The notes beneath the pieces are model-generated. The model was given only the letters and a program-made list of their open reading frames with translations. It was not told where the DNA came from and ran no database searches. A stretch of 64,000 nucleotides of DNA from Achromobacter animicus (GTDB lineage: Bacteria; Pseudomonadota; Gammaproteobacteria; Burkholderiales; Burkholderiaceae_B): assembly GCF_902859585.1 (NCBI RefSeq), contig NZ_CADIJM010000012.1:1-64000 (forward strand), given 5' to 3'. Shown here in pieces: positions 10,008 to 18,676 of this stretch. A program made the position numbers and the translations under genes. Positions within the stretch are counted from its first letter, which is position 1; each line of letters starts with the position of its first letter.

Positions 10008-10472
10008 GGAGCCCCCCTATCCAAACGCCCCCGGCGTTGCGGCCCGATCACGGGCCCGGGGGCTGTAACATATTTTAAATTATGCATTGTTTTCGCAAAA
10101 AAACGCCACATTTCGGAGGCAACGCGCCTCCTTCTCCTGACTTTCTTCGGATCCTATGTTGCTCGCAGCGGTCATGGCGGGGTCCCGGATTGGCGATCTC
10201 TGGCCGGTCCTTTCGCCACGCCTCGACCCATCTACGACACCGCAACCCCAAAAATTAATACGCAGTGTCTCAATAGTTCTCAAACGGCCCATTCTCACGA
10301 GCGAAATAATTGCACACCTTGTCGGATATGACCGAGCATTTCGTAATATTCTGTGCGTTCTGTGACACGTCCCAGTATCGTGACGCCGTTGCTAGCTGTC
10401 GTTTCGTAACGTGTGTCACGTTTGATATCCAGGTTTTCATCCGCGTACGCCCAGGAAGGGATTCGCCACTAC
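10008..10472 (+). other. AT-richer divergent intergenic region
   Basis: No convincing gene. The region separates the minus-strand EAL gene from the plus-strand second lapD and must hold both promoters. On the minus strand a weak -35/-10 pair (TTGCGA at 10098-10093, TAAAAT at 10077-10072, 15-bp spacer) faces the EAL gene. On the plus side, 10361-10370 (tgtgacacgt) is roughly inverted at 10409-10419 (acgtgtgtcac). Base composition is clearly lower in GC than the genes around it. Confidence 0.5.
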
Positions 10473-12443
10473 ATGCCCACACTACGCCGGCTGCTCTTAT
10501 GCTCCGCCCTTCTGGTCGGCTTTATCCTATTGGGCGCTCAGGCCCTCGGGATGCTGGCGGCGCACCGCTATCTGAATACGCAACTCGCCCAGCAAAGCGA
10601 ATCGGGCGCCAACGCGCTCGCCTGGGCCTTGTCGCACAGTTCCGGCAGCCACAGCGAGCAGGTCGCGCTTGCCGATGAACTGTTCGGACAGGGGCTGTAT
10701 TCGCTGGTCAATATCACGAACGAAGGGAACGCGCTGCGTGTGGAGCGCCGGTCGGGACCAGGCGCCGCAGGCCGGGAGCGCGATTGGCGCGCCGGATGGC
10801 TGAACATGGAAGCACCGGCCATTTCCCGGCCGTTCGTCATCCCTGGCGGACAAGGCAAAGGCACCCTCACCGTGCAGGCCGATGCCCGTCTGGCTCGCGA
10901 CACGCTGTGGCAAGGCGGCATCCGCGTTCTGGGTCTGGTGCTTGCCGCGGCCGCATTCTGGGCACTGTTCGCCACCAATCTCGTGCGCTGGATCGAAGCC
11001 CGCACGTCACGCGACATCTGCGAACGCGTGCGTGCGCTGGCGCCCGGCGCCGATGCGCCACTGAGCGGTTCGTGCGAAGTGCCCGGTGTGGACCAGGCGC
11101 TGGTCGATGCGCAGCGCCGTGTCGCCGCCACGGTCGAGGAGCAGAATGCGCGCATCGAATCGCTGCAAAGCGAAATCTACCGGGACCCCATCTCGCGCCT
11201 GTCGAACCGCAAGCATTTTGTCGACCAGTTCCGGCTTGCGCTGGCAGATAAATCCGACGAGGCCGGCGGCCATCTGCTGATGTTCCGCCAACGCGACCTC
11301 GCACAGATCAACCGGCACCTGTCGCGCGCCTTCACTGACCAGTGGCTGCGCTCATCGTCGGACCGCCTGCGCAAGCTGGTGCAGGAATTCGGCGGTCCGG
11401 GCACGCTGATCGCCCGGATCAGCGGATCGGATTTTGCCCTGCTGCTGCCGCGCACCTCGGCGCCGCAGGCCAGCGTGCTGGCCGAACGCGTGCGGCGCGA
11501 GCTGCGGTCGCTGCGCGTGCCGATGGACAAATACGGATGGTGCCGGTGGGCGCTGGCCATGGCAGCCTTCGCGCCGGGCGACAACATGAGCGACATCCTC
11601 GCGCGTCTGGATCATGCGCTGATGTGCGCCGAAAGCGCCGACGACGACCAGATCACGCCAGCAAGCCAGGCCGCCGACAGCACCCGCATCGGTGAATACA
11701 GTTGGCACGACGCGCTGGTTACCGCGCTGGAGCAGCACCGGTTCTCACTGACGGCACAGCCGTTGCATGACCTGTCGGGCGCCCTGCTGCACCACGAGGC
11801 CTGCCTGACGCTGCACGATGCCTCCGGCACCGATCCCGTGCCGGCTTCGATCTTCATGCCGCCAGCCGTGCGCCTGGGCCTGTCCGCCGAATGCGATATC
11901 CAGGCGATCCGTCTGGGTCTCGATTGGCTGTTCACTCATGACGGCGCACTTACGGTGCCGGTATCGCTTGCCACCCTTGCCCAAGGATCCTTTTTCGCGC
12001 GTCTTGAACGCATGCTCGACGACCGGCCCACGCTGTCAGCGCGGCTGATCCTGGAAGTCGACGCCGCGGGACTCGTCGAACAAGGCGCCGATGTGCGCCA
12101 GCTCTGCGATATCGTCATGGGCGCCGGCGGACGGGTCGGGGTAGCGCGGCTGTCGCAGCAATTCGGCGCCATGGAGCACCTGCATGAATTTCCCGTCTCG
12201 TACGTGACGCTGAGCGGCAGTTTCATCGGCGGTCTCCTGCAAAGTCCCGGCAGCCAGCACCTGGCCGCCACCGTGGTCGCGACCGCGATGACGCTCGGCA
12301 TGTCGGTCTATGCGGCTGACGTGCCGGACACGGCGACGCAGCTCGTGCTGGAAGGAATCGGCGTCCGCGCGATAAGCGGAGCTGTCGTAAACTCCGCCCA
12401 CGCGCAAGACCTCGCGCATGATCACCAATGGGTTCCTAGTTGA
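10473..12443 (+). CDS. Second LapD-like c-di-GMP receptor, degenerate GGDEF-EAL
   Basis: 656 residues with the same layout as the LapD at 4530-6509: helix about 7-28, periplasmic domain to about 145, second helix about 150-172, HAMP/signalling helix (VEEQNARIESL near 221), GGDEF-like and EAL-like domains. The signatures are SGSDF (317-321) and HEACL (441-445), so it should bind rather than turn over c-di-GMP. Many blocks are shared with the first copy (FRQRDL, PPAVRL, QSPGSQ), indicating duplication. The periplasmic segment lacks the DGWRQIG stretch, reading PGGQGKG instead. No LapG gene is adjacent. ATG 10473 is chosen; the frame is open 60 bp further upstream. Its stop overlaps the TTG start of the kinase gene by four bases (TTGA). 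Confidence 0.87.
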   Translation: MPTLRRLLLCSALLVGFILLGAQALGMLAAHRYLNTQLAQQSESGANALAWALSHSSGSHSEQVALADELFGQGLYSLVNITNEGNALRVERRSGPGAAGRERDWRAGWLNMEAPAISRPFVIPGGQGKGTLTVQADARLARDTLWQGGIRVLGLVLAAAAFWALFATNLVRWIEARTSRDICERVRALAPGADAPLSGSCEVPGVDQALVDAQRRVAATVEEQNARIESLQSEIYRDPISRLSNRKHFVDQFRLALADKSDEAGGHLLMFRQRDLAQINRHLSRAFTDQWLRSSSDRLRKLVQEFGGPGTLIARISGSDFALLLPRTSAPQASVLAERVRRELRSLRVPMDKYGWCRWALAMAAFAPGDNMSDILARLDHALMCAESADDDQITPASQAADSTRIGEYSWHDALVTALEQHRFSLTAQPLHDLSGALLHHEACLTLHDASGTDPVPASIFMPPAVRLGLSAECDIQAIRLGLDWLFTHDGALTVPVSLATLAQGSFFARLERMLDDRPTLSARLILEVDAAGLVEQGADVRQLCDIVMGAGGRVGVARLSQQFGAMEHLHEFPVSYVTLSGSFIGGLLQSPGSQHLAATVVATAMTLGMSVYAADVPDTATQLVLEGIGVRAISGAVVNSAHAQDLAHDHQWVPS

Positions 12444-13984
12444 CGGAAGGATTGTTTCTTCGCACCCGCTGGCGTTTTCGCCACCTTCGCGCAAGCCAGC
12501 CCGGCTTCTTCCGGACAACCATCTGGTCGGGAGTTGGTCTGCTGCTGTGCGCCTGCTTCTGGCCGGCCTACGCGCTCGCTTATGGGTTGAATGCCGACGG
12601 GGGACATGCCGGCTACGAGAACCTGCACTCAGGCTTGACCGCCGGCGTCGCCATCGCCTGCGCGATAGTGTGCGGCGTGGCCTGGGCGCACACGCGCAAC
12701 GCGCTGTATGCAGCAGGCATGGCCTTCGCGCTGGTCGAAGGGTTGTTCCGTTCGCTGCCCGATCTGATGCCGCCGGGCGCGCTGCAAGCTGCCTCTTATG
12801 CCGCCCTGCTCGCCCTGACCGCGCCCCTGCTGCAGGGATCGCGCATTGCAACCGGACTGGGCGTTGCGTGCCGGTGGATCAGCATTGCGCTGTCCGGCGT
12901 GGCGGCGCTGGCGCTGATCTTCGTGTATGAAACGGAATCGGGAGTGCTTCCTGCGGCCATTGCCTGCGTGTGCGCTGCGCTGAGCGTGCCGCTGGCGCTG
13001 TGGTTCCTGGCCAGCGCGGTGCGGCAGCGGTCTGGCCGCCCGGCCAACCTTGCGCTGATGCTCGCGTTTGGCGCATCAGCCTGGATTCTCGGACACGACG
13101 CGTGGCACGCAAGCGGCGCAGACGCCGCGGATGCGAGCTTCGAAATGCTGAGGCTGATGCTGGTGTCAGGCACGCTGGTCTGGCTGGCGCTGGATGCCTC
13201 CAACAGTGCCGCGCCCGCGCGCAACAATGGCGCCGGCTCGGACGCCGAACACCTGGCGCAAGGCGAACTGCGGCTGGCCGAACTGGCCGGTGCGCTGGAC
13301 ACGCAGCGGCAGATGAACGCGCTGATCTCGCACGAGCTGCGCGCGCCCTTGGCCACCATCAGCGCCGCGGCGCAATCGCTGGACATGATCCTGTCGGACA
13401 GTGGCGAAACCGTGGACACGCGGCTCGCGCGTATTCATCGGTCGGTTGCGCGGATGACCGAGCTGATGGATCAGTTGCTGAATCAGGATCGCCTCGAGGA
13501 ACATGCCTGGAGCCCGCGCGGCGAACAGACAGACATGGCCGACCTGGTGCGCGACGTGGTGAATGCCATGCGCCCGGATACTGCGCATGCCCTGGTGCTC
13601 GAAGCGCAAGCGCCGCAGCCGGTATTCTGTGATCGCCCGCTCACCAGCGTCGTCGTGCGCAACCTGATCCACAACGCCATCAAGTATTCGCCGGCCAACG
13701 AACCGGTGCGAATCGAGACGGGTCATACACGGGTCGGCGACACGGCCATGACCTGGGCAGCCGTCGTGGACCGCGGCCCGGGGATTGGAGAAGAGGAACA
13801 AGCCCGGATCTTCGAGCCGCGCTTTCGGCGGTCCGCGCATCGCGAAACCCAGGGCATGGGGATCGGGCTGTATCTGGCCCGGCGCATCTGCCAGAGCCAG
13901 GGCGGTTCGCTGACGATGCAAAGCAAGGTGGGCGTGGGCACGCGTTTTGTCATCACCCTGCCCGCCAACGGGCAGTCGGCTTAA
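12440..13984 (+). CDS. Membrane histidine kinase, translationally coupled to LapD-like gene
   Basis: 514 residues. The N-terminal ~250 residues contain about six or seven hydrophobic helices with short loops, a membrane sensor resembling 7TM-type modules. A short coiled segment leads to a HisKA domain (phospho-acceptor His298 in ISHELRAPL) and a HATPase_c domain with an N box (NLIHNAIKY), DRGPGIG and GMGIGLYLAR. The start is TTG at 12440, overlapping the upstream stop as TTGA. No better start with a ribosome site was found. The convergent response regulator at 14026-14745 is the likely partner. The signal sensed is unknown. Coupling of a kinase to a LapD-like receptor suggests that phosphorelay and c-di-GMP control of adhesion are linked; this is inference. 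Confidence 0.88.
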   Translation: MTEGLFLRTRWRFRHLRASQPGFFRTTIWSGVGLLLCACFWPAYALAYGLNADGGHAGYENLHSGLTAGVAIACAIVCGVAWAHTRNALYAAGMAFALVEGLFRSLPDLMPPGALQAASYAALLALTAPLLQGSRIATGLGVACRWISIALSGVAALALIFVYETESGVLPAAIACVCAALSVPLALWFLASAVRQRSGRPANLALMLAFGASAWILGHDAWHASGADAADASFEMLRLMLVSGTLVWLALDASNSAAPARNNGAGSDAEHLAQGELRLAELAGALDTQRQMNALISHELRAPLATISAAAQSLDMILSDSGETVDTRLARIHRSVARMTELMDQLLNQDRLEEHAWSPRGEQTDMADLVRDVVNAMRPDTAHALVLEAQAPQPVFCDRPLTSVVVRNLIHNAIKYSPANEPVRIETGHTRVGDTAMTWAAVVDRGPGIGEEEQARIFEPRFRRSAHRETQGMGIGLYLARRICQSQGGSLTMQSKVGVGTRFVITLPANGQSA

Positions 13985-14025
13985 GCGCTGCACGGGCCTT
14001 GGCGTCAGCCGCAGCCGCGGCCGGG

Positions 14026-14745
14026 TCAGGCCGCGAACACGTAGCCCTGACCGCGCACCGACAACACCGGCAGTTTGAGTCCGGCGCTCTGCGCCTTGGC
14101 GCGCAGACGGCTCACCAGCACGTCGATACGCCGCAACTCAAACCCGCCCGGGCTGTCGGGCAGGAAGAGTTCAGCCAGCGCCTGCCGGCTGACGGCACTG
14201 CCCGCGGCGTCCATCAGGGCTACCAGGAACGTCCGTTCCTGCGCGCTCAGGTGCAGCGAGGCGCCGTCGGGCGCCACCAGGATCCAGCCGCCGTCCTGCA
14301 GCGACCAGTTCGTATCCGCCGACGCGCGCGTCTCGGCGTCAGCCGGGCGTGGCGCCTTGGCCAACCGCATGCGGCGCGCCAGGCTGCGAATGACGGAGCT
14401 GAGTTCCAGCAAATCCACCGGCTTGGTCATGTAGACGTCGGCGCCGCCCTCCAGGCCGCGGACGCGGTCTTCCAGGGCGCTGCGGCCCGTCAGCATGACG
14501 ATGCCCACCGGGCTCAAGGCACGCAGGCGCGTCGCAACGGAAAAGCCGTCTTCGCCTGGAAGATGGGCGTCGAGAATGACGATGTCGCACGGCTGCTCTT
14601 GCAGGCGGCGGTAGAACGCCACTGCATTGTCACAAGCGAACGCCACGCGAAAACCGTAGCCGCCCAAGCCCAACGCCAGTTCCTCGCGGAAATCGGCGTC
14701 GTCCTCGAGCAGTCCTATACATAGCAAACCATCTGCACCAGGCAT
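14026..14745 (-). CDS. OmpR-family response regulator
   Basis: 239 residues. The receiver domain (about 7-122) has acidic residues EDD 14-16, phospho-acceptor Asp59 in LDAHLPG, Thr86 and Lys108 in TKPVD. A winged-helix DNA-binding domain follows (about 145-239), ending in the typical RGQGYVF. The gene is convergent with the histidine kinase, 41 bp apart at their 3' ends, so the two are not co-transcribed although they are probably a cognate pair. The N-terminal start at 14745 (MPGADG) is accepted without a strong ribosome site. Targets are unknown; the adhesin, lapD or Tad genes nearby are candidates by proximity only. Confidence 0.88.
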   Translation of the reverse strand: MPGADGLLCIGLLEDDADFREELALGLGGYGFRVAFACDNAVAFYRRLQEQPCDIVILDAHLPGEDGFSVATRLRALSPVGIVMLTGRSALEDRVRGLEGGADVYMTKPVDLLELSSVIRSLARRMRLAKAPRPADAETRASADTNWSLQDGGWILVAPDGASLHLSAQERTFLVALMDAAGSAVSRQALAELFLPDSPGGFELRRIDVLVSRLRAKAQSAGLKLPVLSVRGQGYVFAA

Positions 14746-14891
14746 ATTCAGAGTGCTTTACATTGAAATTGTCGACAAATACCCCTGGAGCGCCCACGCG
14801 ATCAAAAATGCCCCGGAGCCGGCAATCTTACGACTTTTACAATGGAAACGAATGATTGCAGCGAAAAAAATGGCGATATTTCACATTTTTA

Positions 14892-14915
14892 CCGGGATTT
14901 TTTTGTTAATCCCGG
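14892..14915. repeat. Inverted repeat in the regulator-selO gap
   Basis: Arms ccgggatt (14892-14899) and aatcccgg (14908-14915) are separated by an 8-bp T-rich loop. On neither strand does a T-run directly follow the stem, so it is a poor intrinsic terminator. It lies about 150 bp upstream of the regulator start in an AT-rich stretch (14746-14960) that otherwise holds no gene and should contain the regulator promoter. Confidence 0.5.
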
Positions 14916-14960
14916 GAATGTCGCAGGATTAATGCCATCGACGTTATCGCAAAATTATCT

Positions 14961-16448
14961 TCATGACGAGCAACTCACTTCGATTCCACCAGCCCAATCC
15001 GGGGGCAGGCCGGCATAGCGTTCAAAACCCTCCTGGGCGACGAAGGGGCTTCGCAGCAGTTTCATGAGCGTTTCAATTTCGCTGGCGTCGCCGGCCTTGG
15101 CCGCGCGAATCGCCTGTTCTGCCAGGTGATTGCGCAGCACGTACAAGGGATTCACGCCGTTCATGGCGGCCGCCGTATCCGCCGCAGGCCGCCCGTCCTG
15201 CGCATGCCGGGCCAGCAGCTTGTCGAGCCAGGCGCTAGCTGCGGGACGGTCGATAAACAAATCCTCAAAGGCGCTGCGCTGTCCCTGCGTGGCGTCGGCC
15301 AGCCGACGCCAGGACAACGTGAAGTCCGCCTGATTGGCGTCCATCAGTTTAAGCAGATCGTCCAGCAACGCCTCATCGTCAGGACGCCACGCCGCCAAAC
15401 CCATCTTGGCGGCCATCTTGTCATGGAACGCGCGCGTGAAAATGGCTTCGTATTCATCCAGCACGGCGCGCAATGCGTCGGCGTCCTGCACCAGCAGGTG
15501 CAGACTGCCGCCTAGCCGATACAGGTTCCAAAGTCCCACTGACGGCTGCCGATTCCAGGAGTACCGACCTTCGGCATCCGAATGGTTGCAGATATGACCC
15601 AGCCGGAATCCGTCCATGAAACCATAAGGGCCGTAATCCAGCGTCAGCCCCAGGATCGACATATTGTCGGTATTCATCACGCCGTGGCAAAACCCGACAG
15701 CCTGCCAGTCCGCCATCAGCAACGCCGTGCGCCGCGTGACTTCACGCAGCAGATTCACATACGGGGCCGTCTCGGACGCCGAATCGCCAGTCGGCACGTC
15801 GCGGCACTCGGGGTAATAGCGGTCGATCACATAATCGGCCAGCGTTTTCAGCATGTCGGGCTGACGCCGTGACGACCAATGTTCAAACGAGCCGAACCTG
15901 ACGAAACTGGGCGACATCCGCGTCACGATCGCGGCGGTTTCGACGGTCTCGCGCATGACCGGATCATCGGAAACGACCAGCGCCAGGGCGCGCGTGGTGG
16001 GCACGCCCAACCCGAACATCGCCTCGCTGGCCAGGTACTCCCGCACGGAAGACCGCAGCACGGCCCGCCCGTCGCCCATCCGCGAGTACGGCGTCATGCC
16101 CGAGCCCTTGAGCTGCAGTTCCCAGGCGCCCTCGGGCCCTTGAACCTCGCCCAGCAGATGCGCCCGACCGTCGCCAAGCTGCCCTGCCCACACGCCAAAC
16201 TGGTGGCCGCTATAGACGGCGGCCAGCGTATCGCCGCCCGGCAATGGCTGCCCGCCGGAAAACACCCGCAGGAATTCGGGGGTGGTCAGGACCGACGGAT
16301 CCAGGCCGATCAGGGCGGCCGCCTGTTCGTTGGCGTGCAGCAGACGAGGATTGTTCAGCCCGCGCGGCGCCAGCCGGGTGTAGAAAGCCTCGGGCAGGGC
16401 CGCAAAGGAGTTGACGGCTTGCAGTTCGGACAGGGACTGGGCATTCAT
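14961..16448 (-). CDS. selO: SelO-family protein adenylyltransferase (YdiU/UPF0061)
   Basis: 495 residues, the usual length. SelO is a pseudokinase-fold enzyme that transfers AMP from ATP to protein hydroxyl groups and is linked to redox stress. Visible family blocks include SGHQFG near residue 80, QLKGSG near 110, YSRMGDGRA, CHGVMNTDNMS near 255 and DYGPYGFMD. The true start is ATG 16448 (MNAQSLSE); the frame is open further upstream but that part is antisense-like in character. Its start overlaps the stop of the DUF2069 gene by four bases (ATGA), so the two form one transcription unit. Confidence 0.94.
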   Translation of the reverse strand: MNAQSLSELQAVNSFAALPEAFYTRLAPRGLNNPRLLHANEQAAALIGLDPSVLTTPEFLRVFSGGQPLPGGDTLAAVYSGHQFGVWAGQLGDGRAHLLGEVQGPEGAWELQLKGSGMTPYSRMGDGRAVLRSSVREYLASEAMFGLGVPTTRALALVVSDDPVMRETVETAAIVTRMSPSFVRFGSFEHWSSRRQPDMLKTLADYVIDRYYPECRDVPTGDSASETAPYVNLLREVTRRTALLMADWQAVGFCHGVMNTDNMSILGLTLDYGPYGFMDGFRLGHICNHSDAEGRYSWNRQPSVGLWNLYRLGGSLHLLVQDADALRAVLDEYEAIFTRAFHDKMAAKMGLAAWRPDDEALLDDLLKLMDANQADFTLSWRRLADATQGQRSAFEDLFIDRPAASAWLDKLLARHAQDGRPAADTAAAMNGVNPLYVLRNHLAEQAIRAAKAGDASEIETLMKLLRSPFVAQEGFERYAGLPPDWAGGIEVSCSS

Positions 16449-16816
16449 GCGCGTTGACTCCGGGCAGCGCGCTTGGCGGGCCGCACATAAAAGATGGCGC
16501 TGAGGAAAAAGGTGGTGGACAAGATGATCTCGCCCCACGCCATCAAGACGGACAGCGGCGCCGGATCCGACATGGCGCGCACCACGCCTTCCATCAGATA
16601 CAGCAGCGACAGCATGGCCGCCCACTGGTAGGTGTAGAGATTGCCTCGCACGATGCCCCGCAGCGGGAACGCCAGCGGCAAGGCTTTCAGCAGCATCCAG
16701 GAACCGCCCGGCCGCACCGGCGCCACCACGGTTTCCCAGGCGACGCACAGCACGATCAGGGCAAACAATGAAACCGAGGCGACGAGGCGCAAGCGGGGGT
16801 TGAGTTCGGGATTCAT
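16445..16816 (-). CDS. DUF2069 inner-membrane protein
   Basis: 123 residues with about four hydrophobic helices. The sequence matches the DUF2069 family of small proteobacterial membrane proteins (PLAFPLRGI and YTYQWAAML blocks). Function is unknown. It overlaps selO by four bases and is divergent from the YihY gene, with only 17 bp between the two start codons. The promoters of both must therefore lie within or very close to the opposing coding sequence. Confidence 0.85.
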   Translation of the reverse strand: MNPELNPRLRLVASVSLFALIVLCVAWETVVAPVRPGGSWMLLKALPLAFPLRGIVRGNLYTYQWAAMLSLLYLMEGVVRAMSDPAPLSVLMAWGEIILSTTFFLSAIFYVRPAKRAARSQRA

Positions 16817-16833
16817 GCTGCTATTATCGCCTG

Positions 16834-18147
16834 ATGAATCGCCCCGCCGAGCCCGCCGCCGCTACGCCGGCGGTCAAAGAACGACCAACCTCGCGCATTT
16901 CCCGGGTCGCGAGGACCGGACGCGTATTTCGTTTCGTCCTCCAACGCGCCAACGAAGAAAAGCTGCTGCAGGTTGCCTCCAGCCTCACCTTCACCACCGT
17001 TCTGGCAATCGTCCCCATGCTCGCGGTGGTGCTGTCGCTGTTCACGGCCTTTCCCGTGTTCCAGGAATTCCGGGTCGCCCTCGAGGACTTCCTCACCACC
17101 AGCCTGATGCCGCCGTCCGTGTCGGACAACATCATGGACTACCTGAACCAGTTCGCGCACCAGGCGTCGCGCCTGACCGCCATTGGCGGCGCGTTCCTGC
17201 TGGTCACATCGCTGCTGCTGATCATGACGATCGACCAGGCCTTCAACGACATCTGGCGCGTCTCGCGCCAGCGTCCCCTGCCGCAGCGGGCACTGGTGTA
17301 TTGGGCCATCATCACGCTCGGACCCGTCCTGGCTGGCGCCAGCTTGTGGGCGACCTCGTTCGTGGCCCGCGAATCGCTGGGTCTCATCAAGGACGTCCCT
17401 GAAGTCATCAGTGTCGTCGTCTCGTTCATCCCGCTGGTGCTGACCGGCCTGGGCTTTGCCGCGCTTTTTGTCGTCGTGCCCAACCGCGACGTGCTGTGGC
17501 GCGACGCGCTGATCGGGGGCTGTGTCACGGCCATCGTGCTGGAAATCATGAAGTCCGCGTTCGCCTTCTACCTGACCCGGTTTCCCACCTACACGGTCAT
17601 CTACGGCGCCTTCGCCACGCTGCCAATCTTCCTGCTGTGGATCTACCTGTCCTGGCTGGCCGTGCTGCTGGGCGCAACGCTTGCTTCCAGCGCGCCGCTG
17701 ATCCGGCTGGGACGCTGGCACATCAACCGCTACCCGGGCGCCTCGTTCGTCGACGCGCTGGATGCGCTGCGCGCACTGCGCCGCGCGCAGCTCTCGACGC
17801 CCGGCGGCGTGGCCGCCAACACGCTGGCCTCGGAGCTGCGGCTGCATCAGGATGAACTCAATGAAGTCCTGGAAACGCTGAGCAAGATGGGACTGGCCAC
17901 CCGCAGTCCCGAAGACAACTGGATGCTGACGTGCGACGCGCGCGAGACCTCGTTGGCGCCCGTCGTGGATCGCTTCCTGCTGGACCGAAGCCAATCCCGC
18001 GTCCGCAATGACCCCGACATCCTGCGCATCGCATCGTCCGTAAATTCGCCGCAAACCACGCCAACGCTGGAAGAACTCTGCGGAGAAGCGCAAAATACCG
18101 GAAATGGAGTCGCCCCAGTGCTGCAACTGGAAGCGAACAAGAAATAG
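16834..18147 (+). CDS. YihY/BrkB (RbnB-like) inner-membrane protein
   Basis: 437 residues. Six membrane helices span about residues 45-290, with the family blocks LTFTTVLAIVP near 49 and YGAFATLPIFLLW near 255. The remaining ~150 residues form a soluble tail that appears winged-helix-like (ANTLASELRLHQDELNEVL). The family was once called RNase BN by mistake and is now seen as a membrane protein of uncertain transport role; Bordetella BrkB belongs to it. A CBS-domain gene follows on the same strand after 36 bp. Confidence 0.88.
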   Translation: MNRPAEPAAATPAVKERPTSRISRVARTGRVFRFVLQRANEEKLLQVASSLTFTTVLAIVPMLAVVLSLFTAFPVFQEFRVALEDFLTTSLMPPSVSDNIMDYLNQFAHQASRLTAIGGAFLLVTSLLLIMTIDQAFNDIWRVSRQRPLPQRALVYWAIITLGPVLAGASLWATSFVARESLGLIKDVPEVISVVVSFIPLVLTGLGFAALFVVVPNRDVLWRDALIGGCVTAIVLEIMKSAFAFYLTRFPTYTVIYGAFATLPIFLLWIYLSWLAVLLGATLASSAPLIRLGRWHINRYPGASFVDALDALRALRRAQLSTPGGVAANTLASELRLHQDELNEVLETLSKMGLATRSPEDNWMLTCDARETSLAPVVDRFLLDRSQSRVRNDPDILRIASSVNSPQTTPTLEELCGEAQNTGNGVAPVLQLEANKK

Positions 18148-18183
18148 CAAAGCATAGGGCGCAGTCCGCCCCAGGAGATACCG

Positions 18184-18642
18184 ATGTTGAAGGTCAGTGA
18201 GATTTTGCGCGTCAAGGGCGATACGCTCTATACGGCGTCGCCCGACATGCCCGTGGCCCAGGCCGTGCAAACCATGAGCGAACAAGACATAGGCTCGCTG
18301 GTCATCATGGAATTCGGCACCCTGACCGGCATGCTCACGTTCCGCGAAATCATCCGCCACATGCACGCGCACGGCGGCGCAGGCGATACGACCATCCGTT
18401 CCATCATGGACGATGCGCCGGTCAGCGTTTCGCCCAACACCAGCGCCGACGAAGTTCAGCGCCTGATGCTCGAAAAGCACGCCCGCTACATCCCCGTCAT
18501 GGACGGCCCCACCCTGATGGGCGTCATTTCGTTCTACGACATGGCGCAGGCCATCGTCGCGGCGCAGCAGTTCGAAAACAACATGCTGAAGGCCTACATT
18601 CGCGATTGGCCTGCCGAAAGCGCGGAGCCCGCCCAGTCCTGA
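18184..18642 (+). CDS. CBS-domain pair protein
   Basis: 152 residues made of two CBS motifs (about 5-65 and 72-130), a fold that binds adenine nucleotides such as AMP or ATP. No catalytic domain is attached, so it probably acts as a small sensor or regulatory subunit. It begins with ATG at 18184 after an AGGAG site (18173-18177) with good spacing. It lies 36 bp downstream of the YihY-like gene and is likely co-transcribed. The partner protein is unknown. Confidence 0.88.
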   Translation: MLKVSEILRVKGDTLYTASPDMPVAQAVQTMSEQDIGSLVIMEFGTLTGMLTFREIIRHMHAHGGAGDTTIRSIMDDAPVSVSPNTSADEVQRLMLEKHARYIPVMDGPTLMGVISFYDMAQAIVAAQQFENNMLKAYIRDWPAESAEPAQS

Positions 18643-18646
18643 GCCC

Positions 18647-18669
18647 GCCGGCGCCCTTGCGGCGCCGGC
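18647..18669. terminator. Hairpin between convergent CBS and dusA genes
   Basis: A perfect 9-bp repeat (gccggcgcc 18647-18655 with 18661-18669) with a 5-base loop fills the 34-bp gap between two convergent stops. No T-run follows on either side, so it may be a weak bidirectional terminator or a mutual roadblock. Confidence 0.45.
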
Positions 18670-18676
18670 TGCGGAT

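Noticed and set aside
16449-16748. 100-codon upstream extension of selO
   Set aside because: It overlaps the DUF2069 gene in another frame, while ATG 16448 gives the conserved SelO start.
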